Below are positions 57,098 through 64,000 of a stretch of DNA of 64,000 nucleotides, piece by piece; positions within the stretch are counted from its first letter, which is position 1; each line of letters starts with the position of its first letter. This DNA comes from WLND01 sp040398845 (GTDB lineage Bacteria > Actinomycetota > Actinomycetes > S36-B12). Under the pieces are notes generated by a model that was not told the DNA's origin, searched no databases, and was given only the letters and a program-made list of their open reading frames with translations. Location of the stretch: contig JBBATH010000010.1 of the NCBI GenBank assembly GCA_040398845.1, positions 62,001 to 126,000 of the forward strand, given 5' to 3'. A program made the translations under genes and the position numbers.

Positions 57098-58570
57098 GTG
57101 AGGGTCCACAGCATTGACCGCCGGAAACTGGCTGGCGACCCACTCCCGTTCCCCACCGGGGAGTTCCACGACCCCGCCGAGACCGTAGCCGTCTTCGACC
57201 GCTTAGGACTGCCTGACGGATTCCCTTTCGTCCTCGACGATGACGGCCGAGCCGATGGCTGCCACTTCCTCAACCAGTACCTCCTCGACGCCTGGGATCA
57301 GCGTGCCTTCGCGCTGGACAGCGTCCGTCGGTTTCACATCTATAACCTTGGCGGCTTCCTTCGGTCCCTGCGCGCTGCCCGCGCCGACGCGCACGCCGCC
57401 AATGCAGGTGTCTCGACCGAGCAGTGGCTTGCCGAGAACGGCGAGCCAAAGGTCGACCTGACCGACGCGACCCGCTACGACCTCGTCGCCTACCGCGACG
57501 CCCGTGCGTTGCTGCTCGAACCCAGCAGCCTGCGCACCGAGATGGGCTGTATCAGCGCGTTCTACCGCTATGCCCACCAGAGGGGGTGGATCGCTACCGA
57601 CCCGGTTCCCCGCTGGGGCGAGGCGAACCGCAACACCCTGCTCCCAAGGACGCGGAGAGCGCGCGTGGAGAAGTTCCTCTCCGAGGCCCAGACCCGCCAC
57701 TTCCTCGAGGCCGGTCTCCGCGGGGACGGTCCTGTCACTGACGGCGCACCAGCCTTCCCGGAACGGGACTACGTGTTCGGCCTCCTCCTCGCCACCACCG
57801 GACTTCGTCGCGAGGAGGCGGGACTGCTCCTCGACGGAGAGATCCCGACCCTGCCACTAATGCCGCCTTCGGGCGTGGACCGGTTCGTTCGCAGAGGTAA
57901 GGGCGGGGTGAGCAGATCGGTCTACGTCACCACCGAACTCGTCAGCGCGCTGACCCTCTACCGCAACGTCGAGCGGCGAGCCATCATCGAGGCTGCTCAG
58001 CCCCGACTGCGACGGATGCGCCGCGAAGGCCAGCTGTTCGTCGTCGACGACGTCACCGTTCGCAATGGGGCGCTGATGCTCAGGCGGGTCAAGGCCAACA
58101 TCATCGCGGAACGACTGCCCGACGAGGACCGCGCCCGCGCTGTACACGTGCTTCCCGACGGCCGCATCGAGCCACTTGGGCTGTTCCTCGCGCGAGGCGG
58201 ACTCCCGCCCGCGATCGCCTACTGGAACGAAATCTTTGCGGACGCCCGAGACCGCGTCGACGCCTACGGATCCGCGGACCGGCCGCCTGCTCACATCACG
58301 GTCGCACCGCACACGATGCGTCACACCTTCGCCGTCCGGATGCTCGCCGCCCTCATGCGCGAAGGAGAGGACCGAGCAAACGACCCCTACTTCCTCCTTG
58401 TCAACCCGCTCCTGACCGTGCAGCAGTTGCTCGGACACGCCAGCGTCGAGACGACTCAGCAGTACCTCTTCGCTGCCGAGAACTGGCACGAGGAACTGCC
58501 CACCACGCTGCGGCGCGCGGCCGCCGAACTCGTCACCGCATCCCGTCCCACCGAAGGGGTCGACGCATGA
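57098..58570 (+). CDS. Tyrosine recombinase 1 of the trio (TnpA-like position)
   Basis: About 490 residues from GTG 57098 (an upstream in-frame GTG at 57029 is possible). N-terminal core-binding region (DSVRRFHIYNLGGFLRSLRA and LRTEMGCISAFYRYAHQRGW), catalytic arginine in ATTGLRREEAGLLL (about 231-244), HTMRHTFAVRMLAALMR (His-x-x-Arg, about 407-423), LGHASVETTQQYLFAAENW with the last His and nucleophilic Tyr (about 454-472). The catalytic set appears complete. First of four overlapping genes directly downstream of ssrA. GC is close to the host's. Confidence 0.9.
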   Translation: MRVHSIDRRKLAGDPLPFPTGEFHDPAETVAVFDRLGLPDGFPFVLDDDGRADGCHFLNQYLLDAWDQRAFALDSVRRFHIYNLGGFLRSLRAARADAHAANAGVSTEQWLAENGEPKVDLTDATRYDLVAYRDARALLLEPSSLRTEMGCISAFYRYAHQRGWIATDPVPRWGEANRNTLLPRTRRARVEKFLSEAQTRHFLEAGLRGDGPVTDGAPAFPERDYVFGLLLATTGLRREEAGLLLDGEIPTLPLMPPSGVDRFVRRGKGGVSRSVYVTTELVSALTLYRNVERRAIIEAAQPRLRRMRREGQLFVVDDVTVRNGALMLRRVKANIIAERLPDEDRARAVHVLPDGRIEPLGLFLARGGLPPAIAYWNEIFADARDRVDAYGSADRPPAHITVAPHTMRHTFAVRMLAALMREGEDRANDPYFLLVNPLLTVQQLLGHASVETTQQYLFAAENWHEELPTTLRRAAAELVTASRPTEGVDA

Positions 58571-60264
58571 CCAAGGGTTCTTACACGACGACGCGGATCA
58601 AGGTCTCGCCCCCGCCTCTCACCGGCCTTCACCTCAACCCTCGGATCTTCGAGTACGAGGGACTCTATGGGGTCACCCTTCGTGTAACACTTGAGCCGTT
58701 GGCGTTCCCCATCCCGATCGTGGCGGCGGAACTCGCGGACAAGTGGCTCGAGGTGTCAGCCGAGACACCTAGCGCAGGTTCGACTCTCGGCGTTGCGGTT
58801 GAACGGTTTCTGGATGATGTCGGGGGGCAACTCCGGGCGGTCCGCAAGGTCGGCGACATGCGACTGTCAGACATCAGACGCCGATACATAGATGCGTGGG
58901 AGATGCGACTGCTCACCCAGCACCGTGCCAGTGGAACCGACACGCACTACAAATACGCCGTTCACATGTTCGCCCTGTTGCGCCGGATCGAGTCTGACGC
59001 TCCGGGGTCCCTGCACCCAGAGGTAGTCGACCGTCTCGAGCAGGACTCGCGTCTCGAGCACGTCCGCAACCCGGGGCTGGAACCGTTCACCATCAACGAG
59101 ACGAAACGGCTACGCGCGGCCGCTCACCGCATGGTCTTCCGTGCCTTGCAGTCAACGCCGGCCCAGTTGGCGAACCGAAACGTCCTGGTGGCGCTGAATG
59201 TGCTGCTTGCGCTCCCTACCGGAGAGCCCCCCGAGGTCATCCGTGGAATGTCGGTTGACCACCTTCAGGTCACGGCGTCCTCGGCGTATGACGAGGCGAC
59301 CGCGCGGATGACGCCGCGTGACCGGATGACCTGGCTGGCGCAGCAGGACGGGATCGAGGCGTTCGCCGTGACGTTCGTGAAGAACCGTGCCGGGGGCGAG
59401 GAGCGGCGCGAGGTCTACACAAGAACGAGTAGGGCAGCGTATGCGGCCTTGCTAGCACTTCTCGTCCTGACCGCGGAAGATGGGCGCGGCTCCACGGAGG
59501 AGAGCCTGTGGCTAACACGCCGACCGTCAGGTGTTCTCGGCCAGCCACGCTGGAACGATAGGAGGTGGTCCCTGAAGCGCTGGATCGAGAGCCAGGGCAT
59601 CGAGGTCGAGGGGCCCCTCGTGTGGAGCAGGTTCCGCAAGGTGGTGGTCGCGCGGGAGGCGGTGCGCGATGGTGGCCTGTACCTGCGCAGAGAGCGCCGA
59701 CACACCTCAGGGGTGTTCTTCAAGCACTACTCACAGAGCGCAGTCATCGAGGCGCGTGGCGGCGCACTGTTGGTCCAGGGGATTCAGGGCTACTTCGACG
59801 CAGCCGTTCATGGCGCGGTCGTCGTGACACCCGAGGCTGAGCAACTCCTCCTCGACGGGCAGGAGTGCGACGCGCTCTCCGTCGACATGGCCGCCAGCCT
59901 GCTCAGTGGCGATCTTGACGGGCCACACACAGCATGTCGCAATCTCGAGGACAGTCCGTTCGAGCCCGCAGGCGAGACCTGTGGCCAGGCGACGACCGGG
60001 AAGTGCTTCGGCTGCTCCAACGCGCTCATCACACAGAGCCACCTCCCGGCCGCCATCTTGATCCGTGACCTCAGCGACCCACGACGTGCCGCCGATCCCG
60101 CCGCATGGCTGGCGACGTGGAAGGACATCCACGAGTTCGTGACAGCGATCGTGCTGCCCGCGTTCTCCGAGGAGCAGGTCGCGGTAGCGTCCGAACTCGT
60201 GGCATCAGTGCCCGTCGACCTCGGCGTGGCCAACGACATGAGAGGAGCGAACCAAGATGTCTAA
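58567..60264 (+). CDS. Tyrosine recombinase 2 of the trio (TnpB-like)
   Basis: 565 residues. Core-binding helix SDIRRRYIDAWEMRLLTQHRASGTDTHYKYAVHMF, then a catalytic-domain-like half where the box I stretch reads LLALPTGEPPEVIRGMSV and lacks the usual GxR arginine, while the end has RFRKVVVAREAV and RRERRHTSGVFFKHYSQSAV containing His and Tyr. A Cys-rich ACRNLEDSPFEPAGETCG..CFGC motif (about 456-480) is typical of the large recombinases in Tn554-like trios and may bind zinc. ATGA overlap with recombinase 1; its stop overlaps recombinase 3. It may need its partners for catalysis. Confidence 0.85.
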   Translation: MTKGSYTTTRIKVSPPPLTGLHLNPRIFEYEGLYGVTLRVTLEPLAFPIPIVAAELADKWLEVSAETPSAGSTLGVAVERFLDDVGGQLRAVRKVGDMRLSDIRRRYIDAWEMRLLTQHRASGTDTHYKYAVHMFALLRRIESDAPGSLHPEVVDRLEQDSRLEHVRNPGLEPFTINETKRLRAAAHRMVFRALQSTPAQLANRNVLVALNVLLALPTGEPPEVIRGMSVDHLQVTASSAYDEATARMTPRDRMTWLAQQDGIEAFAVTFVKNRAGGEERREVYTRTSRAAYAALLALLVLTAEDGRGSTEESLWLTRRPSGVLGQPRWNDRRWSLKRWIESQGIEVEGPLVWSRFRKVVVAREAVRDGGLYLRRERRHTSGVFFKHYSQSAVIEARGGALLVQGIQGYFDAAVHGAVVVTPEAEQLLLDGQECDALSVDMAASLLSGDLDGPHTACRNLEDSPFEPAGETCGQATTGKCFGCSNALITQSHLPAAILIRDLSDPRRAADPAAWLATWKDIHEFVTAIVLPAFSEEQVAVASELVASVPVDLGVANDMRGANQDV

Positions 60265-62313
60265 CCCCCGAAGGTCAACCGCCAAGCGCCCTGCAGGAAT
60301 CCTCCGCGCCAACGAACTGGTCTACCCCATCGACGGCGTCGGTCCGCACTACGGTGACGGGGCCTGGGACTTCACGGCATTAATCGCGCGGGAAAGCACG
60401 CCCGAAAGAATGATCCACTTCGAGTCAGTTCCGGAGGGATACCGGCAACGATCCGCGACACCCTCGTGTGCCTCGCGCAACCCACACACCCTCGACTCGT
60501 CGCGGCCGGTGTCGTCCGAAGGAGGCCGCCCGCACCACCGGTCACGCTCATCACAACCTTCATTCAGCTGCGAGTCATCGCCTGGTGGGGACACTGGCGA
60601 GGTCTCTCCACGTTCGGCGACTGGACCCAGGAACACGCGGTCGCGTTCCTCGATGCCCTTCGCTCAGGGAAGCACCGCGAAGGCGGCACCACGGTTGGGG
60701 GATCGACGATTCGAGGCTACGTGGATAAGTTGAAACTGCTTCGCGAAGTGTCCCCGGCCCTCGGATCGGCGGGACTTACCTTCCAGCCATGGGGAGCCCA
60801 ATGCGCTATGTCCGTCGCCGAACACGTGAATGCACCGGAGAACATAACTGAGCCTATGCCGTGGGAGACCTGGGCGCCGCTGATAAAGGCGTCGTGGGCC
60901 ATCGTGGACAAGTTCTCGGTCGACATTTTGGAATCGCGTCGAGTGGCATCTCGTCTCCCCTTGGAGCCACGGGGGCCCGCCGGGACCAGAGCCTGGGCGC
61001 TCCTGGAGAACTGGGCAAATGCCGGTGGACGAGTGCCGCTACACACTGGTGAAGGCCACGGATCCTCCGCTCAGCGAGGCCTCGCTAACAACCGCCTCCT
61101 CTTCCGGATGCTCGGGCTGAACAACTCGATTACAACGCCGGCGCACCACTCCTACCGACAGGAAGCCGTGGACCTCCTCGCCGAGATGGCTCAGGACCCG
61201 GCACGATCAGCCTTCGGCGGGCTCATGGAGCCTCGCGTGCAAGTGACGCACCCTGATGGCACGGTTACGCTGTGGATTGCTGAACTGGGTCTGGCTGAGC
61301 TGGTCCACTTGGAGAGCGTCCTGCGCGCGGCCTGCTAGGTGTTGATCGCAAGCCTGACGGGGATGCGGAACAGCGAGATCCAAAGCCTGACGCGCGAAAC
61401 TGTGACGACGCGCGCAGGGCTCCCAGCCCTCTCCGGGCGTCAGTTCAAGGGAGTGAGCACACCCGTTGGTGTTGATAGGGGTTGGTGGGCCCCGGCGCCT
61501 ATCTTCAGGGTCATCGAGGTACTAGCAGCGTTGTCCATTCACGACACCCACCTTTTGGCGCGCAGCACTGCCAAGGCTGTCGGCGCCTATCATCCGGACA
61601 GAGACATCCCCCGACTCATCGCTTTCATCAATGATGAACCCGCCATGCGGGTCGGGCGAGGAGCGGGGCTCGGACTGGCCCGCATCCCCATCGACCCGAA
61701 AGCCAGCATCAATGCGACGTCCTTGCGCAGGTCGTTCAGCGTGTTTTCGAGCACTCATCCAGGAGCGGAACTCGGCTTGGGTATCCAACTCGGTCACGCC
61801 GCATGGCGCATGACGACCGGTTACACCACCAACGACCAGCAGACGCTCGCAAAACTCATGGACGCTGACCGTGTCCACTTAATGCGGGCCCAAGCGTCTG
61901 CCCTCGTCGTGGGAACCGCCCCCATGGCCGGCCGGCCATCCAAGTCCGTGCTCGATCTTCGGGCACAAGTCGTGGCTGACCCCGGCCGCGCGGAACGCAT
62001 CATCAACGTGATGGCGGAACGCCTCCACCTCGGCACCACCAACGACTGCATGTTCGATGCTGAGGTGGCCGCGTGCGGCCCGCAGGGCCCATTCCTCGGC
62101 GACCACATCTGTTCTGGGATCAACTGCGGCAACGCGCACTACCAGACGGACCACGCGCCAGCACTGCGAGTCGCCATCGACCGCATTGACCGATTCCTGG
62201 AACGAGACCGAATGCACCCCTCGTTCATAGACCGGCTCAAAGCCGACCGCACCCGCCTCGCTGCCGTGCTCTCAGATCTCGACCAACTTGACGAAGGGAC
62301 TGATCGCGCGTGA
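60257..62313 (+). pseudogene. Tyrosine recombinase 3 of the trio, frameshifted and with amber stop
   Basis: Starts ATG 60257 and runs to the start of the TnpC-like gene, about 685 codons if repaired. The frame changes from the ATG frame to the next one around 60440-60452 (..PEGYR in the first, then TIRDTLVCLAQPTHPRLVAA in the second). In that second frame TAG at 61336-61338 interrupts ..RAAC-stop-VLIASLTGMRNSEIQSL, exactly where relatives read straight through before the catalytic TGMR box. TSLRRSFSVF and LGHAAWRMTTGYT (His and Tyr) and a C-terminal cysteine cluster CGPQ..CSGINC are preserved. The rest of the frame is intact, so decay is recent or the differences are sequencing errors. Confidence 0.8.
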
Positions 62314-62747
62314 GTCGACCACTCCGTAAGCGTGTTTCTGACGAGGTAATGGAGAAAATCGTTGCAGCGATAACTGAGATCGGCGACGACGACCAGGCTC
62401 CACGAACGAAGCGAGAGATCGAACGCCGTTCCGGCCTCGCCCATGACACCGTTGCTAGAGCCTTCCGGCAAGATGCCGGCGAGGACAACACGTGGCAGAT
62501 CACGGCCGCGCTCAACGCGCTGACCGGGTCTGCCACCAGGCAGCATGCCCCAGCGGTTCAGCGACGCCTTGACGCCGAACAGAAGGTCGCAGACCTACGC
62601 CAACGCCTCAGTGAGACCGAGCACATGCTCGACCGCTACGCGATGGCCCTGTACGCCTACCACCTCACCAGTGCGGCCGACATGTTCGAACCGGGTCCGG
62701 CAACAGACGTGGTCCCGATCGGCCGAAACCGGTCCCGAAGGCATTAG
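62310..62747 (+). CDS. DUF6262/TnpC-like accessory protein
   Basis: 145 residues from GTG 62310, overlapping the recombinase 3 stop (GTGA). N-terminal helices with RTKREIERRSGLAHDTVARAFRQ, an HTH-like pattern, and a coiled-coil-like C-terminal region (LDAEQKVADLRQRLSETEHMLDRYAMALYAY). Small proteins of this type form the third gene in Tn554 (TnpC) and follow recombinase pairs or trios in related elements, where they affect orientation or frequency of transposition. Assignment by position and pattern. Confidence 0.75.
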   Translation: MSRPLRKRVSDEVMEKIVAAITEIGDDDQAPRTKREIERRSGLAHDTVARAFRQDAGEDNTWQITAALNALTGSATRQHAPAVQRRLDAEQKVADLRQRLSETEHMLDRYAMALYAYHLTSAADMFEPGPATDVVPIGRNRSRRH

Positions 62748-63054
62748 CCCGAATGCACGTGCGCCGTGGGGCGCTGACGATTTGAGTGGAGGTGGGAGAC
62801 CTTCGCCGCTGTCCCTGTCGTTGCAGGGCAGTGAAGTTGACGGGAGCCTGTTTCGGGAGTGGTTCAGACGCTTAACCAGCGTCAGTGATCGCCCCTTTTG
62901 ATGCGGGATCCAGCGGGAGTGCCGCGGGCGTTCCTCATGGGAATCCGGCCGTGATGCTCGTTCCAGCAGCGAGACCCGTACGTGGGCGACACCCGTGACG
63001 ACTCTCTGGTGCGTCGGTGACATTGGCCTGGGCGACCCAACGGTCCTCAGGTAG
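62748..63054. other. Intergenic region after recombinase module, degenerate
   Basis: 307 bp with no recognisable complete gene. One plus-strand frame (about 62935-63051, ..RTWATPVTTLWCVGDIGLG..) leads, through a TAG at 63052-63054, into the zinc-ribbon-like frame at 63055 and could be its broken N-terminal part. The long leftward frame covering 62595-63980 is codon-composition noise. No terminal inverted repeat was detected. Confidence 0.4.
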
Positions 63055-63282
63055 AGGGGGAGCCCACTCTCGCTATCCCGCGCCTGCTTCGACTGCAAGC
63101 GCGCCAAGATCATTCGACACAACGCCGCATTCATCTGTCTTGCCTGTCGCAAGACCGAGGTCCTCGACGCTATGGGCCGCGATGAGCCCTGGAAACTGCT
63201 TGCCCGTCGGCGCATCCCGACGACGGGCCCGTTTGAACTACCAGACAGCGACACGCAGGGAATTGGCTTACGAGTCTGGTGA
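63055..63282 (+). pseudogene. Zinc-ribbon-like remnant without start codon
   Basis: Frame open from a TAG at 63052 to TGA 63280-63282. It encodes CFDCKRAKIIRHNAAFICLACRKTE (two CxxC pairs, about 21 residues apart) and then EPWKLLARRRIPTTGPFELP. No usable start codon lies between the TAG and the first CxxC, so it is likely the 3' part of a damaged gene. Its last ~75 bp recur in diverged form at 63834-63910. Confidence 0.4.
63189..63266 (+). repeat. Diverged direct repeat, copy 1
   Basis: 78 bp beginning CTGGAAACTGCTTGCCCG and ending GCAGGGAATTGG; about ten differences from copy 2 at 63834-63910. It coincides with the 3' end of the zinc-ribbon-like remnant. Confidence 0.7.
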
Positions 63283-63369
63283 ATTCGGCCGAGTTGCGCA
63301 GAACAGCGCGACAGTCCACGACTCGGGCGGAGCGCAAACGCCGTCTCCTCGAGAGTCGCCCTAGTGGGA

Positions 63370-63768
63370 TCAGGAATTGAGCCTTCCGCAGTGCATGCAC
63401 TTGAATGCGGCCGCCCCACTCGACTCTGACTGCCCTCGAAGTTCGAGCGCCCGCTCGGCGTCTTGCTCTGAGCTGTTCGCATAGATGTCGAGCACTTCGT
63501 GAGTTTGGCGCGCCCAGTTCTCCTCGAGTAGTAGATCGGGCGCACCAGAGGCTTTAGTTCCGGCGCAGCCATCCCGAAGCGGCATCCCGAGATGCCCGAA
63601 CTGGAGCGCAAAATTGACGTCCCAGTTGGGCGTGTTAACGAGGCCCGCATAGGTAACGTCTTGCTCTTTGAATGACCTTCCGAAGATCTTGTCATAAAGA
63701 CCCATGGCACTCCCTGACCCGAATCCACCGAAGGGTTCGAGAATTGATGATGAGTTATTAGTAGACAC
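63370..63768 (-). CDS. Orphan protein of unknown function with C-terminal CxxC
   Basis: 132 residues, no family recognised. SAMGLYDKIFGRSFKEQDVTYAG, then NTPNWDVNFALQFGHLGMPL and LLLEENWARQTHEVLDIYANSSEQDAERALELRG; ends AAAFKCMHCGRLNS with one CxxC. Codon use and lower GC differ from housekeeping neighbours. It lies in the accessory tail between the two copies of the diverged repeat. Start ATG 63768; no ribosome site judged. Confidence 0.55.
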   Translation of the reverse strand: MSTNNSSSILEPFGGFGSGSAMGLYDKIFGRSFKEQDVTYAGLVNTPNWDVNFALQFGHLGMPLRDGCAGTKASGAPDLLLEENWARQTHEVLDIYANSSEQDAERALELRGQSESSGAAAFKCMHCGRLNS

Positions 63769-63833
63769 AGTTCTGCGAATGCTGGGGAAGGGTCCCTTGG
63801 GGTTGGCTCGGCGTTGCGCTGGACCTGCAGTGG

Positions 63834-63910
63834 CTGGAAACTGCCTGCCCGCCAGCGCATCCTGACGACGTGCCTGTTCGAACTACCGACAGCGTCACGC
63901 AGGTAATTGG
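63834..63910 (+). repeat. Diverged direct repeat, copy 2
   Basis: 77 bp beginning CTGGAAACTGCCTGCCCG and ending GCAGGTAATTGG, roughly 87% identical to copy 1 at 63189-63266 with a 1-bp deletion. The two copies enclose the orphan leftward gene. The remainder of the window to 64000 has no recognised feature. Confidence 0.7.
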
Positions 63911-64000
63911 ACGACCCGATGGGCCGGGCTGCTACCCGGCGTCGGCCAACGACTCCTGACAAATTTCGTCCGGACTGCACGTGTCCGGCTGAGACGGACG

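Noticed and set aside
57098..62747. RIT (recombinase in trio) element
   Set aside because: RIT recombinases are much shorter and lack the C-terminal cysteine clusters and the TnpC-like fourth gene; the Tn554-type organisation fits better.
62595..63980. 461-codon leftward open frame
   Set aside because: It runs antisense through the TnpC-like gene, the zinc-ribbon remnant and the orphan gene, is arginine/serine-rich without motifs, and is a high-GC artefact.
1..64000. CRISPR arrays, rRNA or tRNA genes
   Set aside because: No regularly spaced repeats, rRNA sequence or tRNA cloverleaf other than the tRNA-like part of tmRNA was found.

Overview
The window is high-GC chromosomal DNA from an actinomycete. 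Lineage markers include a mycothiol deacetylase (mshB), DUF3117 and DUF3107 proteins, a succinylase-type lysine branch (dapC, dapD, dapE), a compact tad pilus operon, and a parA / DEAD-helicase / ferritin-like / DUF3107 / tetR block that matches the Mycobacterium Rv3213c-Rv3208 neighbourhood from memory. Many genes have a TANNNT hexamer 12-15 nt before the start codon and no Shine-Dalgarno, which suggests leaderless transcription. No genus can be named from the sequence alone.

Layout. 1-8.7 kb: the N-terminal part of an S9 peptidase, mshB, a VanW-type envelope protein, cysS, ferredoxin, dapC and citrate synthase. 8.7-10 kb: an AbiEi/DUF559-type gene between two related hairpins. 10-25.9 kb: divergent dapD/dapE, a ZIP transporter, YceI, small conserved proteins, an O-methyltransferase, an HtrA protease, tatB, an Mrp ATPase, MgtE-N/CBS and DUF1003 proteins, an EamA exporter, a glycerol-type module (FGGY kinase, GlpA-like flavoprotein, second flavoprotein), a Nudix hydrolase and a RecB-like nuclease. 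25.9-26.8 kb: a Phd/RelE pair and an anti-sigma-like ATPase. 26.9-36.7 kb: a complete carbohydrate locus with ABC importer, two Gfo/Idh/MocA dehydrogenases, a TIM-barrel isomerase, a NagB-like enzyme, a divergent GntR regulator, a double cupin and a ROK kinase.

36.7-38.1 kb is a junkyard in which a terminase-like fragment abuts a HipA C-terminal fragment. The conserved parA to tetR block follows, interrupted at 41.2-42.2 kb by a two-gene cassette lying between near-identical 59-60 bp direct repeats. 43.3-54 kb holds a hydrolase, an uncharacterised protein, the tad operon (cpaF, tadB, tadC, pilin-like and TadE-like proteins), then prfB, ftsE, ftsX, a DUF4436 protein and smpB.

54-64 kb is accessory. 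Between smpB and its partner ssrA (tmRNA) sit an HTH/nucleotidyltransferase pair and a VapBC pair. Directly after the tmRNA 3' end comes a tightly overlapping run of three large tyrosine recombinases and a small DUF6262/TnpC-like protein, organised like the Tn554 group. The third recombinase is broken by a frameshift and an amber codon. The tail of the window holds degenerate coding sequence, a diverged ~78-bp repeat and one orphan protein. The best candidates for undescribed biology are the repeat-flanked cassette at 41.2-42.2 kb and the recombinase module at the tmRNA.
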